Positions 18,201 through 26,233 of a stretch of 48,614 nucleotides of DNA are shown piece after piece. Position 1 is the stretch's first letter, and each line of letters opens with the position of its first letter. The DNA is taken from the NCBI RefSeq assembly GCF_000756385.1, contig NZ_JNFC01000028.1, positions 1 through 48,614 of the forward strand. Reading direction: 5' to 3'. This DNA is from Sphingopyxis sp. LC363. Its GTDB lineage: Bacteria > Pseudomonadota > Alphaproteobacteria > Sphingomonadales > Sphingomonadaceae. A program made the translations under genes and the position numbers. The notes under the pieces were generated by a model that was not told the DNA's origin, did not search any database, and saw only the letters and a list, made by a program, of their open reading frames with translations.

Positions 18201-21200
18201 CGACGCTGACGATCACGATCAACGGCGCCAACGACGGCGTGACGATCAATGGCCTTGCGGTCCCCGGCGGCGAGGAGGTCGTGAACGAAGACGATCTTCC
18301 CGACGGATCGTCGCCCGATGCCGCGGCGCTGACCCAGACGGGCGACTTCACCGTCACCGCGCCCGACGGTCTCGACGACGTCACCATCGGCACCGCGCAG
18401 GTGATGACGAACGGCGTCTTCACGCCCGGCCTGACGACGACGAGTGCGTTCGGCACGGTGACGATCACCGGCTTTACCCCCGTCACCGCGAGCGACGGTT
18501 CGGTGATCGGCGGCACCTTCACTTACGAATATGTGCTCGATGACAATACGCTGACCCATCCGGCGGCGGGCGAGGACAATGTGATCGACAGTTTTGCGGT
18601 CACCGTCACCGACAGCGACGGGTCGGTTGGAAATGCCAGCCTCGACGTCCGGGTCATCGATGACGTGCCGGCGGCTTCGCCCGAGCCGAACCAGAATGTC
18701 GCCGAGGGCGCGACCGTCACCGGCACGCTCGATTTCGTCGAGGGCGCCGACGGCGCGAGCGTCACGGCGATCAACGGCACGACGCTGATATTCGGCGGCG
18801 ACGGTTTCTCGCAGGCCATCGACATCGGCGACGGCACGATCAAGGTAAAGACCGACGGCAGCTACAGCTTCACCGCCGATGCCGCGGTGCCGGGGACGGG
18901 GAGCGCCTCGGCGACCTATACGGTCACCGACGGCGATAACGACACCGCGACGGCGGCGATCAGCTTCACGATCACCGATGCCAATGTCCCGACCGCGGGC
19001 GAGACGCAGGCGTCGGTCGACGACGACGCGCTCGCCGGCGGCAATCCGGCGAGCACCGCGGGCGACCTGCCCGATCCGAACAGCGATGGCGACAATGATC
19101 AGGCGACCTTCAGCGGCCTGCTGAACCTCGATTTCGGGGGCGACGGCGCGGGTTCGGTCGATTTCGCCGCGATGGACGGGCTGTTCGTCAATGTCGGTCA
19201 GGAATCGGTCCAGCTCGCCTGGAACGCGGGCACCGGCACGCTGACCGGCACGGGTCCGCGCGGCCCCCTGTTTACCGTCGAAGTGACCGACAGCGCGGCG
19301 GGCGCCTATAAGGTGACATTGCTCGACAATGTCCTGCACGCCGCCGGCGGCGACGAGAATGACGCCACCGCGACGCTGACCTTCACCGTTACCGACAGCG
19401 ACGGGTCGCCCGCGAACGGCACGCTCGAAATTACCTTCGACGACGATGCGCCGACGGTGACCGCAGGCGGCGCGCAGCCGGTCCTGACGGTCGATGAAAC
19501 CGCGCTCGGCATCGATGCACAGGCCAGCTTCGCTTCGGTGTTCACGCCGGTGTTCGGCGCCGACGGCGCCGCGGCGGCGAATGCGACGACCTATGCGCTC
19601 GGCATCAACGCCGGGGCGACGGGGCTGGTCGACACCGCCACCAACGAAGCCGTCGTCCTCAGCGTCGTCGGCGGCGTGGTCGAGGGGCGGACCGCGACGT
19701 CGGACGCGCTTGTCTTCACGCTCAGCGTCGCGGCGAACGGGACGGTCACGCTCGACCAGATCCGCGCCGTGGTCCATACGCCCGACAGCGGGGCCGATCA
19801 GCCGACGGGTCTGGTCGCCGACAACCTGATCACCCTGACCGCGACGGTCACCGACGGCGACGGCGACACGGCGGCGGCAACGGCGAATATCGGCCAGAAC
19901 CTCGTCTTCCGGGACGACGCGCCGGTGGCGGAGGACGACAGCGCGGGACTGACCGAAGGCGGTCCGAGCTTCGTCACCTTCGATGTCGACACCAACGACA
20001 ACAACGGCGCCGACGGCTTCGGCAGCCGCAGCTTCACCAGCCTGACCAGCAGCTACGGCACGATCACGATCAATGGCGATGGGACGCAGACCTATACGCT
20101 CACGCCCGCCGGACAGGCCGCCATCGATGCGCTGGCGCCCGGGGCGACGCTGACCGATGTCTTCACCTATACGCTGACCGACAAGGACGGCGATAGCGAT
20201 CCCGCGACGCTGACGGTGACGCTGACCGGCACCGACGACGGGGTGACGATCACCAATCTGACGCCCAAGCTGGATGGCGGCGACGCGACGGTGGACGAGG
20301 ACGACCTGCCCGCCGGGTCGGACACGACCAAGGAATCGCTGACCACGACGGGCAGCTTCAATATCTCGGCGCCCGACGGCGTCGCGGATCTGTCGATCCA
20401 CGGCGTGCAGGTGATCAACAACGGCGTCTTCACGCCCGCGGCGATCCCGACGCCGCTCGGCAATATGCTGAACATCACGGCCTATAATGCCGCGACCGGC
20501 GAGGTCAGCTACAGCTATACGCTGAACGCGGCCGAAACGCATGCGAGCGTCCAGGGCGAGAACAGCCTGTTCGAGGATTTCACCGTCGAACTTACCGACA
20601 CCGACGGCGACAATGTCGACAGCCTCCTGTCGATCGCGATCATCGACGACGTGCCGACCGCGCGCCCCGACACCGATGCGGTGGCCGAGGATGCCGGCGA
20701 CGCGACGGGCAATGTCATCACCGGCGTCGGAACCGCCAACGCGCCGGGCAGCGCCGACACCGCTGGCGCCGATGGCGCTACGGTAACCGGCGTCGCGGCG
20801 GGGACGTCGGCGACGGCGGTCGCAGGCAATGTCGGTGCTGCGGTGGGCGGCAGCTACGGCTCGCTGACGCTGAACGCGGGCGGCGGCTACACCTATGCGC
20901 TGAACAACGGCAATGCGGCGGTGCAGGCGCTCGGTGTCGGAGAGACGCTGACCGAGACCTTCACCTACACGATCACCGACGGCGACGGCGACACTTCGAC
21001 GACGACGCTGACGATCACGATCAACGGCACGAACGACCTGCCGACGATCGGATCGGCGACGACCGCGGTGTCGGACGAAGGTCTGGCGGGCGGTTTTCCC
21101 GATAGCGCCGGGACCGTCGACACGACCGACCTCACGCTCCGCACCGGCACGATCGCGGTCGGCGACCCCGATGGCGATCCGCTGACGCTGTCGCTCGGCG

Positions 21201-24200
21201 CGCCCGCGACGGCGCTGTTCTCGGGCGGCCAGCCGATCGTGTGGGACACGACCAACCCGCAGCTCCTGCTCGGCAAGGTCGGGACCGAAACGATCATCAG
21301 CGTCGCGATCGACAATGGCGGCAATTACACCGTGACGCTGTCGGGGCCGATCGACCACCCCGACACGACGCAGGAGGATGCACTGTCGCTCGTCGTGCCC
21401 GTCAGCGCCTACGACGGCACGACGACGGTCACCAATGCGAGTGCGCTGACGATCGGTCTCGAGGATGATTCGCCGGTTGCCATCGCGCCGCTGGCCGCCG
21501 CGCTGATCAACGCGCCCGGCTCGTCGGTCTATCAGTCGCTCGACAGCGACGGCGACGTCGACAATAATTACGGCGGCGATGGCCCCGGAAGCGTGATCTT
21601 CACCGCCGCGACGATCGCCGCGCTCCAGGGCCAGAATCTGACCTCGGGCGGCCAGGCGCTGACCTATGTCATTTCGGCAAACGGCACCGTGCTGACCGCC
21701 GAAAAGCCGAACGGCGACGACGTCTTCATCATCCGCCTGCAACCCGCGGGCCATGCCGACCAGTATCAGGTCGAGATGGTGCAGAAGCTCGATTCGACCG
21801 CGACGGTCGATTTCAACAGCGGCGGCTATGACTTCGTCGGCGGCAACACCGCGTGGGTCGGTTTCGTGAAGGCGGGCGACAACAACAGCCAGGACATATT
21901 GATCACGCCGATGAAGAATAATGCCGACGGCGGCACCGTCAACGCGAACAACACCGAAACCGGCGTCGACAACAATAATGTCGGGCCGACCGAGGCAGTG
22001 CGCGTCGATTTCGTTATCGACCTCACCGGCTCGCCCGGCAACGGGCAGGACTATGGGGTTCTGGCGAACCAGAACCACGCCTTTGATTCGCACTATACCG
22101 CGAACGGCGCGTCGGCGCTGTTCACCAATATCAACAGCAGCAGCAGCGTCCGGCTGGTCGCGCGCGACGATGTCGATACCGACAATGATATCGGGGACGG
22201 CATCAAGGATACGATCACCAAGGTCGCGATCAGCTATAACAATGCGACGCTCTCGGTGACCGCCAACGGCACCTATAATGTCGGCGGGCAGAACTTCACC
22301 GTCACCTTCAGCAACGGCGAGGCGACCGTCGCCGGGGTTGTTTCGAACGCGGTGGTCGCGGGCTTCACCGCCGACGGCTACAACAGCATCGAATTCCACC
22401 ACGCGGGCGGCGACACCTTCAAGATCGGCGACTTCGGCGCGGTCGTGCAGACCGAAAATCCGGTGAATTTCAATGTGCCCGTGGCCATCGTCGATGGCGA
22501 CGGCGACACCGCGCCGGGCTCGCTGGCGATCACCACCGCGTCGCCGCTCCTCGTCGTCGGATCGGCCACCGGCGACGTCGGCGGCGAGCCGACCGACCAT
22601 GTCGTCGCCAACCCGCAGGGCCTGCCCGACGGGGCGATCCAGGGCGGCGCCTTCGACGACACGCTCGTCGGCGACCCCGGCTCGGTGACGATCACCGAGG
22701 GGCAGCAGGCGAATGTCGTGCTCGTGCTCGACAGCTCGGGCAGCATGACGACCCAGATCGCCTTCGGGGGCGGTACGATTTCGCGGATGCAGGCGCTCAA
22801 GAACGGCGTCAACGCGCTGATCGACAGCCTGTCGCAATCGGGCGCGCTTGACGTCCGGATCACCGTGATCGATTTCGATGGCGACGGCGACAATCTGGGG
22901 ACCTTCGACCTGATCGTGAACGGCGTCGTCCAGGCGGCGCAGGTCACGGCCGCGAAGGCGGCCGTCAACGGGATGACCGCCTCGGGCAGCACCAATTATG
23001 AGGACGGGCTGCAGGATGCGCTGAGCTGGATCAACGGCGGTAACGGCATTGCCGGCGCCGACGTCAACAAGGTCGTATTCGTGTCCGACGGCAACCCGAC
23101 CGTCTGGAACACTGGCGGCAACGGCGACGACAGCGACGCCACCAATGTCCAGAATTCGATGAACCAGGTGCTGGGCTCGGACGGCACGAACGAACCGCAG
23201 CAGATCCTCGCGACGGGCTATTCGATCGATTCGGTGGGGATCAACGTCAACGCGAGCCTGCTGGCGCGGCTCAGCGACGTCGAGGACGGCAATGCTTCGG
23301 GCGGAACCGGCAGCGCGACCAACGCGACGTCGGCCGAACAGCTCGCGGCGGTGCTGCAGGTGCTCGGCGGCTCGACCGACCTCGCCGCGGCGGGAGCCGA
23401 TACGATCACCGGCGGCGAGGGTGCCGACGTCATTTTCGGCGACGTGCTTTATACCGACGCTCTCGCGGCGCAGCTTGGCGTCAACCTGTCGCCGGGATCG
23501 GGCTGGGCGGTGTTCCAGACGCTCGAAGGCCGGGTGAACGCCGAATCGATCGATCCCGCCGGCAATGGCGCCGACTGGAATCGTCAGGACACGATCGCCT
23601 ATATCCGCGCCAACTACACCGCGCTGGCGCAGGAAAGCGGCCGGACGGGCGGCAACGACACGATCAATGCCGGCGGCGGGAACGACGTCATTCTTGGTCA
23701 GGAAGGCAATGACACGATCAACGCCGGGGGTGGCGACGACCTGATCCAGGGCGGCACGGGCCGCGATGTCATGACCGGCGGGACCGGGGGCGACACCTAC
23801 CTCTTCAACGCTGGCGACAGTCGCCCGACGCTGGGCGGCACCGGCAATGGCGGGACGATCACGGGGCACGACGTGATTACCGATTTCAATCTCGCGGCCG
23901 ATATTTTGAACCTGCCCGGAACCCCGGTCCCCGACGGGAATGGCGCGGTGAACGGAACAAACTCGGTTCTGACGATCAGCGGACAAGCGATCCGCTCGCA
24001 TTCGGTCGCCGATGGCGTGATGACGTTCGACGACAATGATAGCTTCGCGAACGCGCTCACCCTGTCGAGCGATGCCCACGTCGCGGCGGCGGTCGACTAT
24101 CTGCAACGCAACGACCTCGGCCCCGCGGGGACGACCGTCGCTTTCGTCGCGGGCACGCGGACCTTCGTCTATCAGCAGGTCGGAACCAGTCCGAACCCCG

Positions 24201-25462
24201 CCAACGACATTCTCGTCGAGCTGCAGGGCGTCACGATCACCAATTTGAACACGCTGATCGGCACGCGCGTCACCCCGGTGACGCTCGATCTCGGCGGCGA
24301 CGGGCTCGATTTCGTGTCGTCGTCGGCGGGCGCCGCCTTCGACCATGACGGCGACGGCGTGCGCGAGGCGACCTCGTGGGCGGGTCGCGGCGACGGCATC
24401 CTCGTCCGCGACGCCAACGGCGACGGCATCGCCAATGACGGCGGCGAGATCAGCTTTTCGGTCGCCGGCTCGACCGATCTCGAAGGGCTGCGCCTGCAAT
24501 ATGACAGCAATGGCGACGGCAAGCTCAGCGCCGCCGACGCCGAATTCGCCAGCTTCGGCGTGTGGCAGGATGCGAACGGCGACGGCGTCACCGACGCGGG
24601 CGAGTTCCGCTCGCTCGCCGACCTCGGCATCGCCAGCATCGCGCTGACCTCCGACGGCAAAGCCTATGTCGCGGGCGACGGCGAGGTGATCGTCCATGGC
24701 GAGGCGAGCTTCACGCGCACCGACGGCAGCACCGCCGCGGTCGGCGACGTTTCGTTCATCGCCCCGCGCGCCGCGAACGACATCGAACGCACGGCGGGCA
24801 ATCAGGCGCTGGCCGGCTCGCTGGTCGCCGCGTCGTTGATCGCCATCGCGCATGACGTGCGGCCGGACGGCCCGGCGACGGGCAAGAGCGTGAGCGAAAA
24901 TGTCGTCACCATCGAAGCGGCCTATGAAAGCGGCGTCGCGGCGGCCGAAAACGTCCATGCGGTCGCGACGCACATCGTGGCCGAAACCGCACACGAACGG
25001 GTAGAGGAGGCTCGGCCCGTGCCGCCCGCCGCCACCCACGACGACGCGGCGCCCGCTTCGATCGATACGGATCGCGGCGACTGGCGCACCGATGCGGCCG
25101 GCGATGCGGACGCCGATCGCGGCGCGGATGCGCTGTTCGACCAGGTCGCGGACCATGCGGCGCCGGGTCAGGGCGTGATGGACGGGCTGCTCGCGCTCGC
25201 CGCGCTGCCCGCCGAAGCCGCCATCGCCGATGCGGCGGCGCACGACCCGGCGGCGACGGCGGTGCTCGCCGAGGTGATCGAGGGCAGCAATGCGATCGAC
25301 CAGCTGATCGATACCGTCGCGGGCGGCGGAACCGTGCAGGAAGCGGTCGAAGCGCCCGCCTTCGATCTGGCGCAATTCCTCGACCAGCGCGTGATTCTTG
25401 AGGCGGGGATCGTCCCGCATCAGGCGATCGAGCAGGAACTTCACCAAGTGGCGGCGGCCTGA
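12248..25462 (+). CDS. Giant type I-secreted repeat adhesin (BapA/LapA-like, VCBS repeats, VWA, RTX)
   Basis: A 4404 aa acidic protein. The N-terminus (about 1-190) is a BapA-like retention-type region with ISVSGADLIVTLPNGQVLII and IPSIVIDGD. Roughly fourteen VCBS/Ig-like repeats follow (about residues 200-3480), each ending near a DDVPTA-like junction and carrying TDGDGDT-type calcium-binding turns. A von Willebrand A domain starts near residue 3490 with a MIDAS DSSGS (D3495). RTX nonapeptide-like repeats (GGGNDVILGQEGNDTI) lie at about 3800-3850. A region of DANGDG/DSNGDG loops follows at about 4020-4120, then an Ala/Glu/Asp-rich tail of about 200 residues. The ATG at 12248 has GAGGAAA upstream; the frame stays open to 12083 but that part lacks character. 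Exporter genes follow directly. Role inferred: surface adhesion and biofilm formation. Confidence 0.92.
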   Translation: MDSFDNPARNGITGPQGGGGEGASADRSNQAVADSQFLAAAAQVTAAASALPLAIQAILLPDASGRVVLPAGASIDDISVSGADLIVTLPNGQVLIIPNGAVDIPSIVIDGDTVPASTVAQLLDNLGELNPEAGTRSSGGNFADPEGPIQDAYALGDLLPYTELAFPQPEDRELIPDLPDDEPEVVIVTPDQPAGAVAATASVDEAGLPARGEEPAGSDSEANSETTTGSIVYDAADGVGAITINGTAITAVGQVIATPLGQLTITSLAPGNVGYSYTLADNSDANADPTDIFTVVVTDRDGDTATATLTIDVVDDVPTARADSDAVAAGSFAPETGNVLTGAGTSSGAAGADTPGADDAVLTGIRGADGEGGFAAPGTVQGQYGALTIAADGSYTYVRDPGTPGGVDDVFSYQITDGDGDTSTATLTIRIADAPTVITFVPGEGDDGTIVYEADLPGRDGETPGSAFGGGEGGGASTSGTITFTAVDGVGSVSIRGMAVTPGSLPQTIASDATGTLVVTGYNFDPATGEGSVTYVYNLIDNTLDGDGTTVSFDLVITDADGDAASDTLDISIVDDAPAARADSDSVTEDGPATADGNVLTGLGGGDANATDGVVDTQGADGAVVTGLAGGSVGEPLAGAYGVLTLNGDGSYSYVLDNASQPVQGLSAGEVLTETFTYTITDGDGDTSTTTLTITINGTDDGVTVDGLDAEGAELTVDEDDLADGSSPDAAALTQDGSFSVSTPDGLGNVSVGGVQVVTNGVFTPGTATSPLGTINITGFTPVTGADGSVIGGSFTYEYVLADNTLTHANAGEDDVTDSFAVTVTDSDGSSANASLDVRIIDDVPDAADDGAGAAEDTPVVIDVLANDVRGADGVDPATGVALATAPAKGTVVYNGDGTFTYTPTAGQEGEDSFTYTITDGDGDTSTATVTVTLAKDSIPTIDLGADNNVDEAGLPNGSSFASNSETATGSFTLTTGNDSVASLVINGVDVTAGGTVTTPVGVLTVTVGGGAYSYSYTLTTNTSGDDSFDSFTAVVTDSDGDTATDTLVIDIVDDVPTARPDTDSVTEDGPLTADGNVLTGSGGGDANGTDGVLDTQGADGASVTAVGFGGTAGSVGAGLAGAYGTLTLNSDGSYSYVLNNAAQPVQGLSAGETLTEVFAYTITDGDGDPATTTLTITIDGADDGVTIEGLDAEGAELFVDEDDLPVRAGEAPGSDTTPDGVTDGDSFTISTPDGMGSVVLDSFNGVPLGAPLTLVTADGSFTPQSVATAYGTLSVTGFTPVIGADGSVIGGSFTYSYTLTDNRTDHPAAGQDDRTDSVGVTVTDADGSTASAAIDIRITDDVPDAIDDGTTQTLENAPVTIDVLANDVEGADSVQPGAVELVAGSLTGTGTLVNNGDGSFTYTPAAQESGTVSFQYRITDGDGDTDVATATITLVADSAPQIRNADDVTVDEDGLSGANADNGLAGEVTSTGSASAAGTITVDFGSDVPAALAGSLVLNDSGALDTQLTVGAVPVTFAKDGDDLVGSVGGAEVIRIALTSAVAGPGATEVTYGYTVTLSQAVDQALPGIEDSDLLAGIGFTVTDSDGTQSSGAFDVTIVDDLPTLNVSDTPVSVVEGATVNGTWTLDQGADAVASVFVSFGSGSATLSLTPGSSVSIAQPTGTLTVGADGSFSFAAANDQDDAANPSATFTLSAVDRDGDPTSDSLTIAIADGAGPVNATPVTLTVNEAAIDGIGSNPASPDETDSGILAFTAGSDTLSGFAFTGVAGLVANLDGAGTDIFWSMAPDGQTITGSLTLGGPAAITISLTAPASIAPGATANASVTVTLADNLPHAIANAAQTQALGTVTVQATDTDGDPATGVVTVQVIDDIPAANPDVDSVTEDGALIADGNVLTGSGGGDANATDGAADTQGVDGAAVTALVGGTVGAPLVSTYGTLTLNADGSYSYALDNANSAVQGLSAGQTLTETFTYTITDSDGDPATTTLTITINGANDGVTINGLAVPGGEEVVNEDDLPDGSSPDAAALTQTGDFTVTAPDGLDDVTIGTAQVMTNGVFTPGLTTTSAFGTVTITGFTPVTASDGSVIGGTFTYEYVLDDNTLTHPAAGEDNVIDSFAVTVTDSDGSVGNASLDVRVIDDVPAASPEPNQNVAEGATVTGTLDFVEGADGASVTAINGTTLIFGGDGFSQAIDIGDGTIKVKTDGSYSFTADAAVPGTGSASATYTVTDGDNDTATAAISFTITDANVPTAGETQASVDDDALAGGNPASTAGDLPDPNSDGDNDQATFSGLLNLDFGGDGAGSVDFAAMDGLFVNVGQESVQLAWNAGTGTLTGTGPRGPLFTVEVTDSAAGAYKVTLLDNVLHAAGGDENDATATLTFTVTDSDGSPANGTLEITFDDDAPTVTAGGAQPVLTVDETALGIDAQASFASVFTPVFGADGAAAANATTYALGINAGATGLVDTATNEAVVLSVVGGVVEGRTATSDALVFTLSVAANGTVTLDQIRAVVHTPDSGADQPTGLVADNLITLTATVTDGDGDTAAATANIGQNLVFRDDAPVAEDDSAGLTEGGPSFVTFDVDTNDNNGADGFGSRSFTSLTSSYGTITINGDGTQTYTLTPAGQAAIDALAPGATLTDVFTYTLTDKDGDSDPATLTVTLTGTDDGVTITNLTPKLDGGDATVDEDDLPAGSDTTKESLTTTGSFNISAPDGVADLSIHGVQVINNGVFTPAAIPTPLGNMLNITAYNAATGEVSYSYTLNAAETHASVQGENSLFEDFTVELTDTDGDNVDSLLSIAIIDDVPTARPDTDAVAEDAGDATGNVITGVGTANAPGSADTAGADGATVTGVAAGTSATAVAGNVGAAVGGSYGSLTLNAGGGYTYALNNGNAAVQALGVGETLTETFTYTITDGDGDTSTTTLTITINGTNDLPTIGSATTAVSDEGLAGGFPDSAGTVDTTDLTLRTGTIAVGDPDGDPLTLSLGAPATALFSGGQPIVWDTTNPQLLLGKVGTETIISVAIDNGGNYTVTLSGPIDHPDTTQEDALSLVVPVSAYDGTTTVTNASALTIGLEDDSPVAIAPLAAALINAPGSSVYQSLDSDGDVDNNYGGDGPGSVIFTAATIAALQGQNLTSGGQALTYVISANGTVLTAEKPNGDDVFIIRLQPAGHADQYQVEMVQKLDSTATVDFNSGGYDFVGGNTAWVGFVKAGDNNSQDILITPMKNNADGGTVNANNTETGVDNNNVGPTEAVRVDFVIDLTGSPGNGQDYGVLANQNHAFDSHYTANGASALFTNINSSSSVRLVARDDVDTDNDIGDGIKDTITKVAISYNNATLSVTANGTYNVGGQNFTVTFSNGEATVAGVVSNAVVAGFTADGYNSIEFHHAGGDTFKIGDFGAVVQTENPVNFNVPVAIVDGDGDTAPGSLAITTASPLLVVGSATGDVGGEPTDHVVANPQGLPDGAIQGGAFDDTLVGDPGSVTITEGQQANVVLVLDSSGSMTTQIAFGGGTISRMQALKNGVNALIDSLSQSGALDVRITVIDFDGDGDNLGTFDLIVNGVVQAAQVTAAKAAVNGMTASGSTNYEDGLQDALSWINGGNGIAGADVNKVVFVSDGNPTVWNTGGNGDDSDATNVQNSMNQVLGSDGTNEPQQILATGYSIDSVGINVNASLLARLSDVEDGNASGGTGSATNATSAEQLAAVLQVLGGSTDLAAAGADTITGGEGADVIFGDVLYTDALAAQLGVNLSPGSGWAVFQTLEGRVNAESIDPAGNGADWNRQDTIAYIRANYTALAQESGRTGGNDTINAGGGNDVILGQEGNDTINAGGGDDLIQGGTGRDVMTGGTGGDTYLFNAGDSRPTLGGTGNGGTITGHDVITDFNLAADILNLPGTPVPDGNGAVNGTNSVLTISGQAIRSHSVADGVMTFDDNDSFANALTLSSDAHVAAAVDYLQRNDLGPAGTTVAFVAGTRTFVYQQVGTSPNPANDILVELQGVTITNLNTLIGTRVTPVTLDLGGDGLDFVSSSAGAAFDHDGDGVREATSWAGRGDGILVRDANGDGIANDGGEISFSVAGSTDLEGLRLQYDSNGDGKLSAADAEFASFGVWQDANGDGVTDAGEFRSLADLGIASIALTSDGKAYVAGDGEVIVHGEASFTRTDGSTAAVGDVSFIAPRAANDIERTAGNQALAGSLVAASLIAIAHDVRPDGPATGKSVSENVVTIEAAYESGVAAAENVHAVATHIVAETAHERVEEARPVPPAATHDDAAPASIDTDRGDWRTDAAGDADADRGADALFDQVADHAAPGQGVMDGLLALAALPAEAAIADAAAHDPAATAVLAEVIEGSNAIDQLIDTVAGGGTVQEAVEAPAFDLAQFLDQRVILEAGIVPHQAIEQELHQVAAA
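14270..21040 (+). repeat. Tandem and dispersed coding repeats in the adhesin gene
   Basis: Near-identical DNA segments encoding a (T/A)YTITDGDGD or close variant followed by TTLTIT recur at about 14278-14345, 15724-15790, 18160-18230, 20164-20230 and 20960-21030. They are part of longer repeat units that also share the SVTEDG, ADGNVLTG and SYSYVLDN blocks. Such repeats can recombine, so repeat number may vary between strains or be misassembled. Confidence 0.8.
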
Positions 25463-25510
25463 CCGGCGCATTGCAGGACCAGAAAGACCTAGTGGGAGGG
25501 CGATTAGATC

Positions 25511-26233
25511 ATGGCACATCAGGGACAATGGATGGCGGGGGCGCTGGCGGCGCTGCTACTCGCTCAGCCAAGCGGCGCGATGGCGCAGGCGCTCGCCGAT
25601 CGGCCGATCGGCGAGCTCAAGACCGAGGTGCGCAGCCGCTACGACGCGGCGCTCGCGATGTCGATCGACCCCGCCGTCGCGGCGGCCGACAGCAATAGCT
25701 ACGCCTGGGCGTCGGAGGCCAAGGTCCAGTGCGGCATCGCGCTCGGTTTTCTCAAATCGAACAGCAAGGACGCCGAAAGCCTGCGCCGCTGCGACTTCGC
25801 CTATGGCATGATGACGCGCCAGCCGGCGCCGCCCGCCGAAGCGGCGCTGGTGCCGCCGCCACCGCCGAGCACCGAAAATTGCCCGCCCGAGGTCGCCTCG
25901 ACCTTCTATTTCGACTGGGATTCGACCACTCCGCCCGCCGACGCGGCGCAGTCGGTCGCTTTCATGGCCGAAAACCGCACGCGCTGCGGCTGGACGAATT
26001 TCACCGTCGTCGGCCACACCGACCGCTCGGGCCCCGATAGCTACAACGACGGGCTGGCGCTGCGCCGCGCGCAGGCGATCGCCGACATGATGGGCGGCGC
26101 GGGCATTCCGGCGGGCACGATCGCCGTCTCGGGAATGGGCGAGCGCCAGCCGCGCGTCCAGACCGTCGACGGCCAGCGGACGCCCGAAAACCGGCGTGTC
26201 GAAGTCGAAGTGAACGCGATGGGGGGACAGTGA
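25511..26233 (+). CDS. OmpA-family peptidoglycan-associated protein of the secretion locus
   Basis: A 240 aa protein with a signal peptide (cleavage likely after SGAMA, residue 25), a helical middle with two cysteines, a Pro-rich linker (about 104-120) and a C-terminal OmpA domain (about 125-235). The domain carries FYFDWDS, VVGHTDRSG, NDGLALRRAQAI and NRRVEVEV, the peptidoglycan-binding pattern. It lacks an OmpA beta-barrel. GGGAGGG lies about ten bases before the ATG. It lies between the adhesin and the TolC gene, with a TGATG junction to the latter, so it probably helps anchor the secretion complex or adhesin to the cell wall (inference). Confidence 0.9.
   Translation: MAHQGQWMAGALAALLLAQPSGAMAQALADRPIGELKTEVRSRYDAALAMSIDPAVAAADSNSYAWASEAKVQCGIALGFLKSNSKDAESLRRCDFAYGMMTRQPAPPAEAALVPPPPPSTENCPPEVASTFYFDWDSTTPPADAAQSVAFMAENRTRCGWTNFTVVGHTDRSGPDSYNDGLALRRAQAIADMMGGAGIPAGTIAVSGMGERQPRVQTVDGQRTPENRRVEVEVNAMGGQ

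Noticed and set aside
14270..21040. CRISPR array or tandem satellite
   Set aside because: The repeats are in-frame protein repeats of VCBS type with no short constant repeat and unique spacer pattern.
15122..25528. Minus-strand open frame of 3468 codons as a gene
   Set aside because: It is fully antisense to the adhesin, has no recognisable domain, an Arg-rich shadow composition, and no plausible start region. Explained by codon bias.
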